NCBI GenBank assembly: GCA_034359265.1
Contig: CP136890.1
Location: 52,383,501 to 52,447,500, forward strand
DNA length: 64,000 nt
Direction of reading: 5' to 3'
Source: Canna indica
Taxonomy: Eukaryota > Streptophyta > Magnoliopsida > Zingiberales > Cannaceae
Shown: one piece after another, positions 47,629 through 58,892 of the stretch
Layout of the letters: each line of letters starts with the position of its first letter
Position numbering within the stretch: position 1 is the first letter of the stretch
The notes under the pieces: generated by a model
The model's input: the letters and a program-made list of their open reading frames with translations, nothing else
Told to the model about the DNA's origin: nothing
Databases searched by the model: none
Program-made: the position numbers and the translations under genes

Positions 47629-49500
47629 CTACATGTTTTTGAATATCCTTCAGATTGTTTGGACTTCCTGTCATGTGCTGAGAACATCCACTATCGAAAT
47701 ACCAAGAACCAAGAGAGACACAATTTTTAACATAAATGCAACATGATAGTTTAGATCAACATTCCTTATCCAAATTTGCTTAACTTTATGTCTTGGGAAT
47801 TTCACAGGATCCTTTCTTCACAGTTTGTTTGAGAGTTTGGAGTAGTTTTCTATAATATACCCTTTGCGTTTTCAATAATAGCATATGAGCACTCTTTGAC
47901 TTCTTCTTGCAGTAGCTTGTTGATGACTTGAAGAACCCTTCTGAATGTACCTCAGTTGAATAGACAGTTGAGACTGAGGTTTTAACTAAGATGGACTAGT
48001 GTATCCCAATCCATTGTGATTCGAAGGATATTTTCATGCACTCAAAATTTCATTAAGATGGCCACTAGAATTCATCATTCTAACTTCCTTTTTACCTTTT
48101 CAAGTTCTTCAATCAGTTTGGATTGTTTATCTTCCTTTTCTGTAATCTGAGTTTGAAGATGTTGAATTTTCTGTTCAAAATTTCTCTTTTCTTCAGTCAT
48201 CAACTTGTTTTGATTACTAAGGGATTTGTTCAGCTTTGTCACTTCAACCCATTTATCAAACATCTCTTGGTAGGTTTCCTCAAGACTGTCAGCACATTAA
48301 ACTCTACAGTGATCTTCTTCTTCATCTGAGCATTTTGAAGTTCTAACTGAGTCACCAATGCTAGCTGTGAAAGCTATAAAGTTGTCTGACTGTTTTGCAA
48401 AATCTTCTGGGTCATCTTGCTCATCATCATCACTCTAGGTGACAATGAACGACTTCTTGAGCTTCTTTTGAAGATTAGGGCATTCACATCTGACATGACC
48501 ATAACCTTCACATTCAAAACATTTGATACCTTTGATTTTTTGTCTTGAATCATTTTTAAGTGTGGAAGACTAACTCCTTTTGTTTTCTCCTGTAGAAAAT
48601 TTTGATTTTGTACTATTATAACCAGTCGGTTGAAACTGTAATTGGAACTACGATTGCAACTGTGAGTTTTGATTTTGCTTATCTTGGCCCTCAAAAATCT
48701 TTTGAAATTCTTCGTCATAAGAGCAAAAACAGCATCCATCTCATCTTCTAAACAATATTTTGACTTCACATCATCTTCGGTAGCACTGAAAGCTAACTTT
48801 TTCTTCTTCTCGTTGTGAGAATATTTTTCAGATAGTTCTAACTCATATGTTTCAAATTTTCCCATCGACGTGTCAAGAGTCATAGTTGATGGATTATGAA
48901 CTTCACTGATAGTTGTAACTTTCATGTCAAATTTTGAGAGCATAAATATAAGAACTTTTCTCATAACTTTTTCTTCTGAAAATGATTCTCCAATGTTGGT
49001 TGCATTGTTCATAAGATCTTTGACATGCCCATGGAAGTCTTGAATGCTTTCATCTTCTCCTATCTGCATATTCTCAAATCTTGTGTTGAGATTTTCAACT
49101 TTGGACTTCTGAAGCGTCAGGGATCCTTTAGGATTAGTTTCTAAAATTTCCCAAGCCTGGTTTGCCAGAGTACAAGTCGAGATTAGTTTGAATTAAGAAG
49201 GATCAACTCCACTGAAGATAGCATTAGGGGATTTATTATCATAGTTTGCTGCAATAATTTCTGCTTAAGTATACTGGCTTTTAGGCTTGCGCTCAGTCCC
49301 ATCTGTTGTTGTGGGTGGTGTGTAGTCAATCTCAATAGTGTCCCAGCAACGATCATCCAAAGACTTGATGAAAGCTCTCATCCGAACCTTCCAATAAGCA
49401 TAGTTTGTTTCTGTCGGCAAGGGAGGGACATTGACTGAGTTTCCATAGGCATTCCTTCCATCTTGAGGTCGAAGGGTAGAGACACTTCAAAGATCTGTGC
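47629..49500 (-). pseudogene. Copia gag, zinc knuckle, coiled coil and protease start
   Basis: Gag begins near 49470 (YGNSVNVPPLPTETNYAYWK, RAFIKSLDDRCWDTIE) and is open from 49069 (ESIQDFHGHVKDLMNNATNI). A shifted frame at 48530-48475 gives the knuckle CFECEGYGHVRCEC. A Lys/Glu-rich coiled coil lies at 48263-48075. The protease start (YFDSGCSQHMTGSPNNLKDI) is at 47700-47629, with the D-S-G active-site triad intact, and is interrupted right after by the SIRE-like LTR; EGATVTFED resumes at 45986. Several stops (for example near 49195 and 48440) show decay. Confidence 0.8.
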
Positions 49501-49534
49501 TGGTAAAGGTTAGCACAATCACTCTGATACCAAT

Positions 49535-49872
49535 TGACAGAATAGTCTCTAATAAAGCTTTCTGTTAATGAACTGTTACATAGGAAGTTGCAACTGCTAT
49601 GGTAACTGCTTTAAAATAGAGTGAGCAACAAATAAAAATAACCACAAGGAACCACGCAAACACAAAGATTTGTTTACGCAGTTCAGTGACAAACTTGTCA
49701 CCTAATCCACGGGGCCCTCACCGGACAGATGCTCAATCCACTATCAACAAAGTTCAATTTTAGTTCCAGGATTTCACACTCCGAAATCCAACTATCAGTA
49801 CTAAAGTGAAGTGGAAATAACAAACAAACTATTTGCTATTATAAGTACTAACCAACTTGTCTCTCTATGACA
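49535..49872 (-). mobile_element. 5' LTR of the copia element
   Basis: On the minus strand it runs TGTCATAGAGAG ... AGACTATTCTGTCA, 338 bp, and is followed by ATTGGTATCAGAG (49534-49522), a primer-binding site for initiator-Met tRNA. A diverged partial repeat of its 3' end lies at about 49875-49945 (ACAGTATAGTCTCTAAGGGA). Confidence 0.75.
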
Positions 49873-50626
49873 ACTCTAACAGTATAGTCTCTAAGGGAAC
49901 TTCTGTTAAGGGACAATTACACAGAAAGTTGCAACTGCTTGAAAGAAACCGAATAAGTACCAAATAAATTAATTTTACAGTTCAAACAATTCTGCTCGAA
50001 CCTCAATATCAAACAACTCTTCTCCTGAGTGGAGCACATGTAGACTAATGGCCTGGCCGAGGCGACAAACAAGGTCATCCTAATAGGGCTCAACAACCCT
50101 CTGAAGCTCTGGGCAAAAGAGGCGCCCACTCCATAAGCCCCGCAATGCGAATTCATCGCAATCCACCGGCCTCAAGTCCCCAGCCTTCTAGGTCTCCACA
50201 AACGGCCTCGCGCCTCCCACCTTCCTCGTAAGCCCCTGTGGTGCGAACCTACAACAATATGTGGTCTACTCACTACCAGTCTGGAGATGACTCCCGGAGG
50301 GGACAAAAACTCGTAGCACTTCCCACTCCATGCCAAAACTCATATACGTAGGAAAATGAATGGGCAGGGGTTTTTATAGACCCAAGAAAGGCAACCCATC
50401 TAGCGGCTGTTGGCCGATCCCTACTAATAGAGCTAGGTTCATCAATTGGCAACAAATATTCGACTGCCTTGGAAACCGACAACCAAATCTCCATAGTCAT
50501 AATTACCCTCTTGTCAGAATTAAAAGCTAAGCAGGCAACAAGCACACGAAAAGGCACCCCTTCCTCACAATCATTATATTGACTACAAAATTCGAATAGT
50601 CGTGATGTGATGAAATCGACGCACAC
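49873..50626 (-). other. Unassigned stretch with minus-strand open frames
   Basis: After the copia LTR repeat fragment (to about 49945) two minus-strand frames are open: 50156-49917 and 50626-50273 (VPFRVLVACLAFNSDKRVIM, DRPTAARWVAFLGSIKTP). I do not recognise either. The second is cut at its N-terminal side by the CACTA left end at 50627. Could be a gene fragment or gypsy-derived. Confidence 0.35.
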
Positions 50627-51352
50627 CACTACTGGAATAACGAGCATCAACAACGGCTGCTCCCGTTGCAGAAGATCGCGTACCTGATAACTTAACAACG
50701 GATTTGCAACGGTCGCTCACGCCGTTGTTAATGATATTATCGACAACGATTCCGCAACGGGGTATATCCATTGTTGATACATCATCAACCACGGCTCAAC
50801 AACGAGGCATGGCTATTGCTACTAGTTTTATCAGCAACAGTTCCGCAATGGCGCATCGACTGTTGCGGATATTGCCATCAGCAACGATCGTCATGCCATT
50901 GCAAAGCCTTTGTTGAAAGACTGTTGCTAAGCCATTGTTGTTGTTCATCAACAATGACTTTAAGTTTGCGGCCCAGGTATTATGATACACTTTCAGCAAC
51001 GGCTTTCACACAGATGACCGTGGAAAGGCCATTGCTGGTGATGTTAACCTGTAACTAAGAAATTTTTAAATTAGAAATTTCCATTAATACATTTATAACC
51101 TGATACATAACTCACACACCCATAAACACATTCATTCAAATACACATACATTCACACATACATCACAGATACACCAAGATATACATCAAAATAATTATAC
51201 TTATAATTATAATTATCCACTATCTTATAAAAAATATACAATATATCAAGTCACAAAACAAGTAACTCTATCCAAGTAACAAGTATATAACAAGTCAATA
51301 TCCAAGTCAATATCCAAGTCAATCAAGTCATAAAACAATAAAAGCTCACTAG

Positions 51353-54310
51353 ACGATGGAGGAAGGTCAGGATCATACGGCGGGGTCTGGAGTGCTTGAG
51401 TGTACACCGACATGGATTGAGTCGATGACTATGGATCTAAGTGTACACCGATGGACTGACCTGTCATATGTCTCAGCATGGCATGCATCTCAGCCATCAT
51501 CTGACTCTGATGAGCCATCATCTCACTCTGTCGTGCGACTCTCCTCCAGTGTCGATATCCTCATGTTCTAATATTAATCCTGGAGGTGGAGGGCCGCTCA
51601 CCGACTGCCGGAGGGATCGGTGCCCCAAGTGGCCCGAGCACGGCTCGCGCATGGCCACTATCAGCAAAGCCATAGACGCGACTGTGGTCCCAGCCACCTG
51701 CAGCCTCGACCCACGCTCCCACGTCAAAGTCCTCGTGGGTGCCCCCGCGCTGCGTCACCGTCCGAGTGTAGGTCTCCTACACGAGTTTGGTTTTTGTTTC
51801 ATATTTTTTCTTAAACTTAAATTATAAATAAATAATACATAATTGAAACAAATATACTTACCATGATGATTGCAACGCGGGTGTCGATGTACTCCCCAAC
51901 CCCATGTCCTCTACGATGAGTCCGCTCAAACACCTCTATTGGGGAGGGTCGTTGGATAGTCCCGTCATCCATCACTGTCGTCTACATTTACAAAACAAAT
52001 ACATTAATTAGTACACAGAGTAACAAATAAAATATATAATTCAAAATAAGGTATAATACTTACCATGCGTCTCGCGTGCACGACAAATGAAACAGAGCCG
52101 CTAGTGTGACGCGCTCCTCCCCCCGACATGCGATTTCTAGCCACAGTCCTAGATACCTCCTGCCACCGCTCGGTCGACCATATTAACACGATCTGATCCC
52201 AAATATCTAGAGTAATCCAATCGGGGTCGTATCGCCGAGTCTCCGCTATGGTTGTGGCCCCAGCTCGGGCCATCGCCTGTGCCCGAGCCTGCCCTAGCTG
52301 GCAGTTGTACCTTTGGCGAGAAATGGCCTCCCCATGCACTGTAAATAAATGACCTATGCTCCTTTGGCCTCTTGGCTTAAGGGTCTCTCTTAAGCCTCGA
52401 TCTTTATTTTAATGATAACAAACAAGTATTTAATCCATATGTGAAGTTTTGAGTTCAGGTTGAGGTTGCGATAAGCATGCCAAATTCGTTCAAACGAATC
52501 GAAAGAAAAGATCGTCAAAGAAATGGAAGAAGAAAACGTCAAAGAAAGGCCCGGGCTTAGATCAAGTAGAGATTATGTAATATACCTCTAGGATGAGTTT
52601 ATCCCAAGCCAAATTGTAAAGTTATCCAAGTTAAAACTTGGTAACTAAACCCATAAAAAAGGCATGTAACAAAATCAAGTAGAAGTCAGCCTCAGCCTGA
52701 GTTCGGTCGACCGGTCGATCAATCGAACAAGGTAGTATCCTTGGCAGCAGCCAGTTCGGTCGACTGAATGATGCGAAGAAGTGGCAGTAGCCATTCGGTC
52801 GATTTGTCGGTCGACCGAAGTTGGTGAAGAAATTGTAGAGGGCTACGTCGGTCGACCGACCGAAGTCAAAAATTGGCAGAATGCTCATCGGTCGACCGAA
52901 TTAGAGATCACAAGTCGCGCGACCCTGGCTTCACTGATTCGGTCGATCGACTAGTCGACTGAATGTGGGATCGATAGATTTGCGACAGCCGGTCGACCGA
53001 GCACTCACATAAGCCAGCGGTCGCATTGGCAGTCGATCAGTCGGTCGACCGACGATCGACCAGAAAAGTGACTGAACGGCGTCAACGACTATTTTTTTGG
53101 CCGTTGAACATTCCGTTCGGGTGAGGGGTTATAAATACCCCACACCTAACTTCTTTAATCATTCTTAGAAATTTTATTGAGCATTAATGAAGTGATTTGA
53201 GACTTCATAAGAATTGATTTGCTGCGCGCCCTTCGCCTCCGTCGACAACATTCTTCGAGCGCCTGCTTCCCTGCTTCCCTCAACTCTGCTGTAACTCAAA
53301 GAGTCATCTTCCTGCAAGTTGGAGGCTTGAAGGCTTGGGAAGGAGCATTGGTTCATCTTTAAATTATTAAGCTCTTTCCACTGTATTTGAAGTTTATTTC
53401 AAACTTATTTTCCATTTGTAATAGCTGCTAGGTGTGCTAGGAAAACACTTAGGGAAAATTTTATAGGATTGTGTTTTGCCTAGGTGAATAGGATTGAGGG
53501 GTTCTCAGAGTGGTGAGAAGAGTGTCCTCATTGTATTCAAAGGGAAACAGAAACTCTATAAAGTAGTGATTAGAAATCCTTGGTGAGGAGCCAAGGTAGT
53601 GGAGTAGGCAGTTGGCCGAACCACTATAATAAATCTTGTCTGCATTGCTTTCTTGATTGCCTATCATTGTTATTAATATTTGATCACATCTATTGTCAAG
53701 AAACACTTGCACCTAAGTGAAGTTAAAATTGAGTAAAAAAGAAAAATATAAGAAAAATGAGACATACACTATTCAACCCCCCATTCTAGTGTCGGATTTC
53801 CTACAACATGGCCTAGTATAGCGAGCCTGCAAAACAATAATATCAGTACCAATAATAATAAAACAGATTCAAAAATTTTAAATACATGTATATAAAATTT
53901 TTAAATACATACCTCAAACTCGCGCTAGATCATGTCCACGTGCTCACGGGACACGTGAGACCAAGTGGGCCAGACCCCATGCATATATCGTCGGATTATC
54001 CCCAATATAGTCATGGGGACATCCTCCTGCTCGAACCTGCACAACAAAAATAAAGTACAATATTATATTATAATATAATGAATTATATATAATTCATAAT
54101 ACATTACTGCTCGCCAATCACATAAATAAGTCGACGTTGTTCCATGGCTGGCAGAGGCTGAATCATGTTCGGCCCGCGTGGCCGCCTGCATCTCGATGAA
54201 CTAGCCTCGGCGGCAGGAGGATCAACTGCAGGAGCAAGTGCGGCTGAATCTGGAGTCTAATCGATCGGAGACTCTATAGCTCTCGTCCGACAATAACCTC
54301 GACCCACCAT
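51353..54310 (-). pseudogene. tnpA-like gene of older CACTA 2, split by a solo LTR
   Basis: Exon order as in copy 1, on the minus strand: 54310 to about 54104, 54037-53914, exon 3 from 53826 broken after 17 bases by the LTR and resumed at 52369-52063, then about 51985-51860 and 51780-51353. Recognisable: WSTERWQEVSRTVARNRMSG, HTSGSVSFVVHARRM, WVEAAGGWDHSRVYGFADSG. The intron after exon 2 has a normal GT donor, unlike the young copies. The last exon is worn down. Confidence 0.8.
52370..53808 (+). mobile_element. Solo SIRE-like copia LTR with perfect duplication TGGCC
   Basis: TGGCC at 52365-52369 and 53809-53813. The LTR runs from TCTTGGCTTAAGG (first TG mutated to TC) to GGATTTCCTACAACA, 1439 bp. 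It contains a long GGTCGACC palindrome tract (52700-53060), and a TATA box at 53130-53136 framed by GTGAGGGGT and ACCCCACAC. The host tnpA exon 3 is readable on both sides. Confidence 0.92.
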
Positions 54311-54369
54311 AGCTGTTGAATAAGAATATAATTAGAATATATATATATAGTAGAGATAGGTTTAGTAGA

Positions 54370-56686
54370 AGATATACTTTATAATTATTCCTCATCATCT
54401 GAGTAATAGTCTTTGAATTCTTCTTCTTCATCTTCTTCAAATTCTACTTCTTCATCTCCACCTTCCTCAACTTCATGATCGTATCATCAACATATTCAAC
54501 TTCTAATTGAACTAACGCTGTGTCCGCATCCTCGAGTATTGGAATAATATGATCTACTACGGGAGGATCCTCTTCTTGATAGAAACATCTATCACATCAG
54601 GTATCAGCTCATTTTCTCCCGTTATCGAATCAATTCTTCCTCTAGCTTTAGTCTTACAGACTACACGCCAATTTGCTCTATCTTTATTTCGAGCCGGATA
54701 CTTCGTGTAATATACTTGTTCGGCTTGTGATGCCAATATAAAAGGCTCATTTGCTGCCAATTTTGATTTGTAATTAACCTCAATAAGTTTGTATTTTGGA
54801 TGAACTTTCATGCCCCTATCTGTTGTATCGAACCAATGACATTTAAATAGGATAACTGATTTCATGCCAAAGTAGTGCAATTCTAGCACTTCTTCCAACA
54901 GTCCATAAAAATCCATATCACATTCAACATATGTTGTCCCTTTCATGCAGACCCCAGCATTCATCATTTTCTTTGTAAATGCATATTCAATCGGGTGAAA
55001 TTTATATCCATGAACAAAATATCCGCTATAACATGACAGTAGTCACGACGGTCCACTAACAAACTTAAATATTTTTTCATCTATTTCAGCTCTATAATCT
55101 TTACTTTAAGCCCGAATCCAAGTAGGGAAATCACGATTCCGTAATCTCTCCAATTTCTTATCGTTGTGAATAGAGTATTTTTGCACCATCTCAATGTCAA
55201 ATATTTCAATGAATTGTTCAGTCTCTGGGCAATTGAGTAATACGTACAATTGTGTCAAATGATACTCTTCGTCGCTTAAGTGTCAAGACGGATGAGAACC
55301 AAAAGCACGACCAGAGTGACAAAATATATTTAAACGTCTATTTGAATGTCGAACTCCCCCGTCGTCGTTACGTGAAAGATGATAAAATCTTGTCTGCACT
55401 GTCGATTCAAAGTAAAATGAGCAGAATATTGAAATTTCTTGGAAGATATACGATTCAGATATTGATCCTTCAACAATTGCGGTGTTCTTTACTTTTTCTT
55501 CAGGTGATTCATGTATCTTTCAAATAAGTACATCCATCGATATTGAACGGGGCCACCAATTCGTGCCTCATATGCCAAGTGTATCGGTAGATGCTCAATC
55601 GAGTCAAAAAAGACAAAAGAAAAAAACTGCTCCAGCTTGCATATAATTTCAACAATATTATTTTCAAGTGCTGACATATCTTTAACTCGAAGGATATTTG
55701 TACAAATGTTTTAAAAAACATACTTAATTCAGTCAACAGACCCCAAATATTATCAAGTAGAAGATCTTGGAATGCGATCGGAAGCAATCTCTGCATGAAT
55801 ACATGACAATCATGGCTCTTCATCCCTGATATTTTGCAATCATCAACGTTCACACATCGAGATAAGTTTGAGGTATATCCATCGGGTAATCTGAGTTCTT
55901 TGATCCATTGACAAACATCTTTCATCTGTTGTTTATTTAACACATACGGGGCCTTCGGCTTCTGATATCGTCCGTTGACCTCTTGTAACTCCAACTCCGG
56001 CCTCCTACAAAGTATTTTCAGATCATGTCAAGCCTTGACATTATCTTTGATTTTCCCGGGAACATCCATCAAAGTGGTAAAAGTATTATCAAACACATTT
56101 TTCTCAATATGCATGATGTCTAAATTATGCCGAATCAGTAATGAACTCCATTACGATAATTCCCAAAAGATTTTTTTTTCACCCAGTTATGTGTTTGACC
56201 AAAGCCCGACACTCTTTGATACCGACCAAACACTATCTCTGGAAGTGTTGAAACACGTGCTAACATTTGTTCACCAAACAACATCGATGGTGGCTCATCT
56301 CTTTTGACTCTACCCTTAGTAAAATTTATTACGATTCCTTCGATACTGATGGTTAGCCGATAGGAATCGACGATGACAATCAAATAATGAGATTTTTCGC
56401 CCATTCTGAAGACTGAATGATTTAGAGTGTTCCATACAATACAGACATGAGAGTCGGCCGTGAGTGCTCCAACCAGACAACATGCCGTGAGCCGAGAAAT
56501 CATTGATTGTCCACAAGACCGCGCCTTTAAATTAAAGTTTTGCTTCCAATGACAATTATAAGTGACAGCTCCCTCAGTCCACAATGTTTCCAATTCATCT
56601 ATTAGGGGTCTGAGAAATACGTCAATTTCTTTTCGCGGACCCTTAGGACCCGGAATAATCATCAAAAGATAAATAAATTCATCTTT
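54370..56686 (-). pseudogene. tnpD-like transposase of older CACTA 2, 3' two-thirds
   Basis: From right to left: TNP2 (KDEFIYLLMIIPGPKGPRKE next to the insertion; FGRYQRVSGFGQTHNW), DUF4218 (ELQEVNGRYQKPKAPYVLNK, HDCHVFMQRLLPIAFQDLLL), DUF4216 (54967-54557, FYGLLEEVLELHYFGMKSVI, EPFILASQAEQVYYTKY) and a worn acidic tail. Many stops and shifts. The reading resumes to the right of young copy 2 at 63732. Confidence 0.85.
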
Positions 56687-57005
56687 CACTACTAGAAAAA
56701 TGGGCATCAGCAACGGCTGATGTCGTTGCTGAGCCGTTGCTAAAGAGCATCAGCAACGGCCGAGCCGTTGCAATAGAGCCGTGGCAGAAAATCACGTTGC
56801 TGATAACTTAGCATCAGATACGGTTTTGCCACGGGACCGGAGCCGTTGCTGATAACATTAATAGCAACGGCCGCTGAGTCCGTAGCAACGCCGTTAGTAA
56901 AATCCCGTCGCTAAGCCGTTGCTGTAGGTCATCAGCAACGGCTTTCGATACACTTTTAGCAACGGCTTTCCCACGGACAGCCGTGGGAAAGCCGTTGCTG
57001 ATGAT
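56687..57005. repeat. Left subterminal repeats of CACTA copy 2
   Basis: Same AGCAACGGCT motif arrays as copy 1, slightly shorter. The inner 19-bp perfect inverted repeat is kept (56958-56976 with 56981-56999), with loop ACAG instead of ACGG. Confidence 0.85.
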
Positions 57006-57279
57006 GTGAACCTGGTAACGAAAAAATTTCAAATTTCAAATTTCCATTGATACATTGATACATTATCTGATACATAACTCACACACCCATACACTCATAC
57101 ACACATTCATTCACACATCACAAATACACCAAGATATACATCAAAACAATTATATTTATATTGATAATTATCCACGATAGTATAAAAACTATTCAAATGC
57201 AAAATTGAAGTATCAATATCCAAACAAACTAAATTAAACAAGTCCAATATCTCAGTAACAAAGTCAATATAAAAAATTC

Positions 57280-58817
57280 TCACGATGACGATGGAGGATG
57301 GCCTGGATCATATGGCGGGGTCTGGAGTGCTTGAGTGTACACCGGTATGGACTGACTCGAGGACGATGGATTAGATGATGCCAAAGAGATGCCTGCTTCG
57401 GGATGACCTGACATGTTGCGTAGCATAACATGCATCTCTGCCATCATCTGACTCTGGCGCTCCATCATCTCAGTCTGACGCGCGACCGTCTCCTCTAGAG
57501 TCTTTATTCTGCTACTATGATCATAATTGGATCTGGAGGTGGACGGCCGCTCACCAGCGACCGGAGGGGTCGGTGCCCCAAGTGGCCCTAGTACGGCTCG
57601 CGCATGACCACTATCTGCAAAGCCATATACACGGCCATGGTCCCAGCCACCTGCGGCCTCGACCCACGTTGCTGCATCAAAGTCCTCGGGGGTACCCCCG
57701 CGCTGCACCACCGTCTAGCTGTAGGTCTCCTACTCGAGTTTGATTTTTTGTTTAATATTGATCATAAAACTTAAATTATAAATATATAATGAAATAATTT
57801 AAACAAATATATAGTTACCATAATGTATGCAGCGCGGTTGTCGATGTACTCCCCCGTCCCATGTGCTCGACGGTGAGTCCGCTCAAACACCGCCATCGGG
57901 GAGGGTCGCTGGACAGTCCCGTCATCCGACACCGTCGTCTACATTTACAAAACAAATACATTAATTAGTACACATAGTAACAAATAAAATATACAATTAA
58001 AAGATATACTTACCATACGGTTCGCGTGCACTGCAAATGCAACAGAGCCGCCGGTGTGACGCGCTGCTCCCCCCGACATGCGATTTCTAGTCGCATTCCG
58101 AGAAACCTCCTACCATTGATCCATCGACCATATTCCCACGAGCTGGTCCCATATATCTGGAGTAATCCAATCGGGGTTGTATCCCCGAGTCTCCGCGATG
58201 TTAGTGGTCCCAGCTCGGGCCATCGCCTAGGACCGAGCCTGCCCCAGCTGCCCGTTGTACCTTGCCCGGGAAATAGCCTCCCAGGCAGCGTAAATGAAGG
58301 GCCTTTGGTCCTCGGCCCATGTATAGCGAGCCTGTAAAATAATAATATCAGTACTAATATTAATCATCATGCATGTAAAAAAAAAAAAAATACGTGCCTT
58401 AAACTCGCGCCATAACATGTCGACGTGCTCGCTAGGCACGTGAGACCACGTAGGCCATGCCCCGCGCATGTATCATCGAATAGTAGAAGAAATGCTCCTC
58501 GACACTTCTTCTTGCTCAAACCTGCACAACAAAAATAAATTTTAATATTATATTATGATATAATGAATTTATAATGATTCATAATTCATGATATATTACC
58601 GCTCTTCAATCACGCTAATAAATCTACGTGACTCTGTGGCTGGTGGAGGCTGCCACCTGTTCGGCCCGCGTGGCCGCCTGCGTCTGGATGTACTAGCCTC
58701 GGCAGTATCATCGGCTTGAGGATCAGCAACAGGAGGATCAGCAGCATGAGTAAGTGCTGGAGTCTCACCGATCGGAGACTCTGAAGCTCTCCTGCGTCGA
58801 TAACCACGACCAGACAT
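57280..58817 (-). pseudogene. tnpA-like gene of CACTA copy 2, disrupted
   Basis: Exons 58817-58600, 58521-58398, 58331-58014, 57938-57819 and 57729-57280. Same protein as copy 1: MSGRGYRRRRASESPIGE start and LEETVARQTEMMERQSQMM coiled coil. Stops at 58227-58229 (exon 3) and 57715-57717 (exon 5), different from those of copy 1. Both copies share the GC donor after exon 2 (58396-58397 here). The start is 75 bp beyond the tnpD stop. Confidence 0.85.
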
Positions 58818-58892
58818 ATCTGTCGAAGAGACATATAATCAGATTATTGTATAAATAGTAGAGATATATTTAATAAAATATATACTTTACAA

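Larger units (their letters stand above)
28286..49872 (-). mobile_element. Degraded Ty1/copia element carrying three insertions
   Basis: Minus-strand order from the right: LTR 49535-49872, gag, protease, integrase, RT, RNase H. Its own sequence is 28286-29277, about 40767-42599, 45942-45986 and 47629-49872, roughly 5.1 kb. The rest is a CACTA element (29278 to about 40766), a DNA-transposon-like element (42600-45941) and a SIRE-like LTR (45987-47628). The left (3') LTR is missing. All insertions keep the copia protein readable across the junctions except the first, where RT sequence between GLQQ and QIYVDDIVFG is lost. Confidence 0.85.

Noticed and set aside
50273..50698. 141-codon minus-strand frame as a real gene
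   Set aside because: Its first ~24 codons are CACTA terminal sequence and I recognise no domain in the rest; kept only as unassigned sequence.
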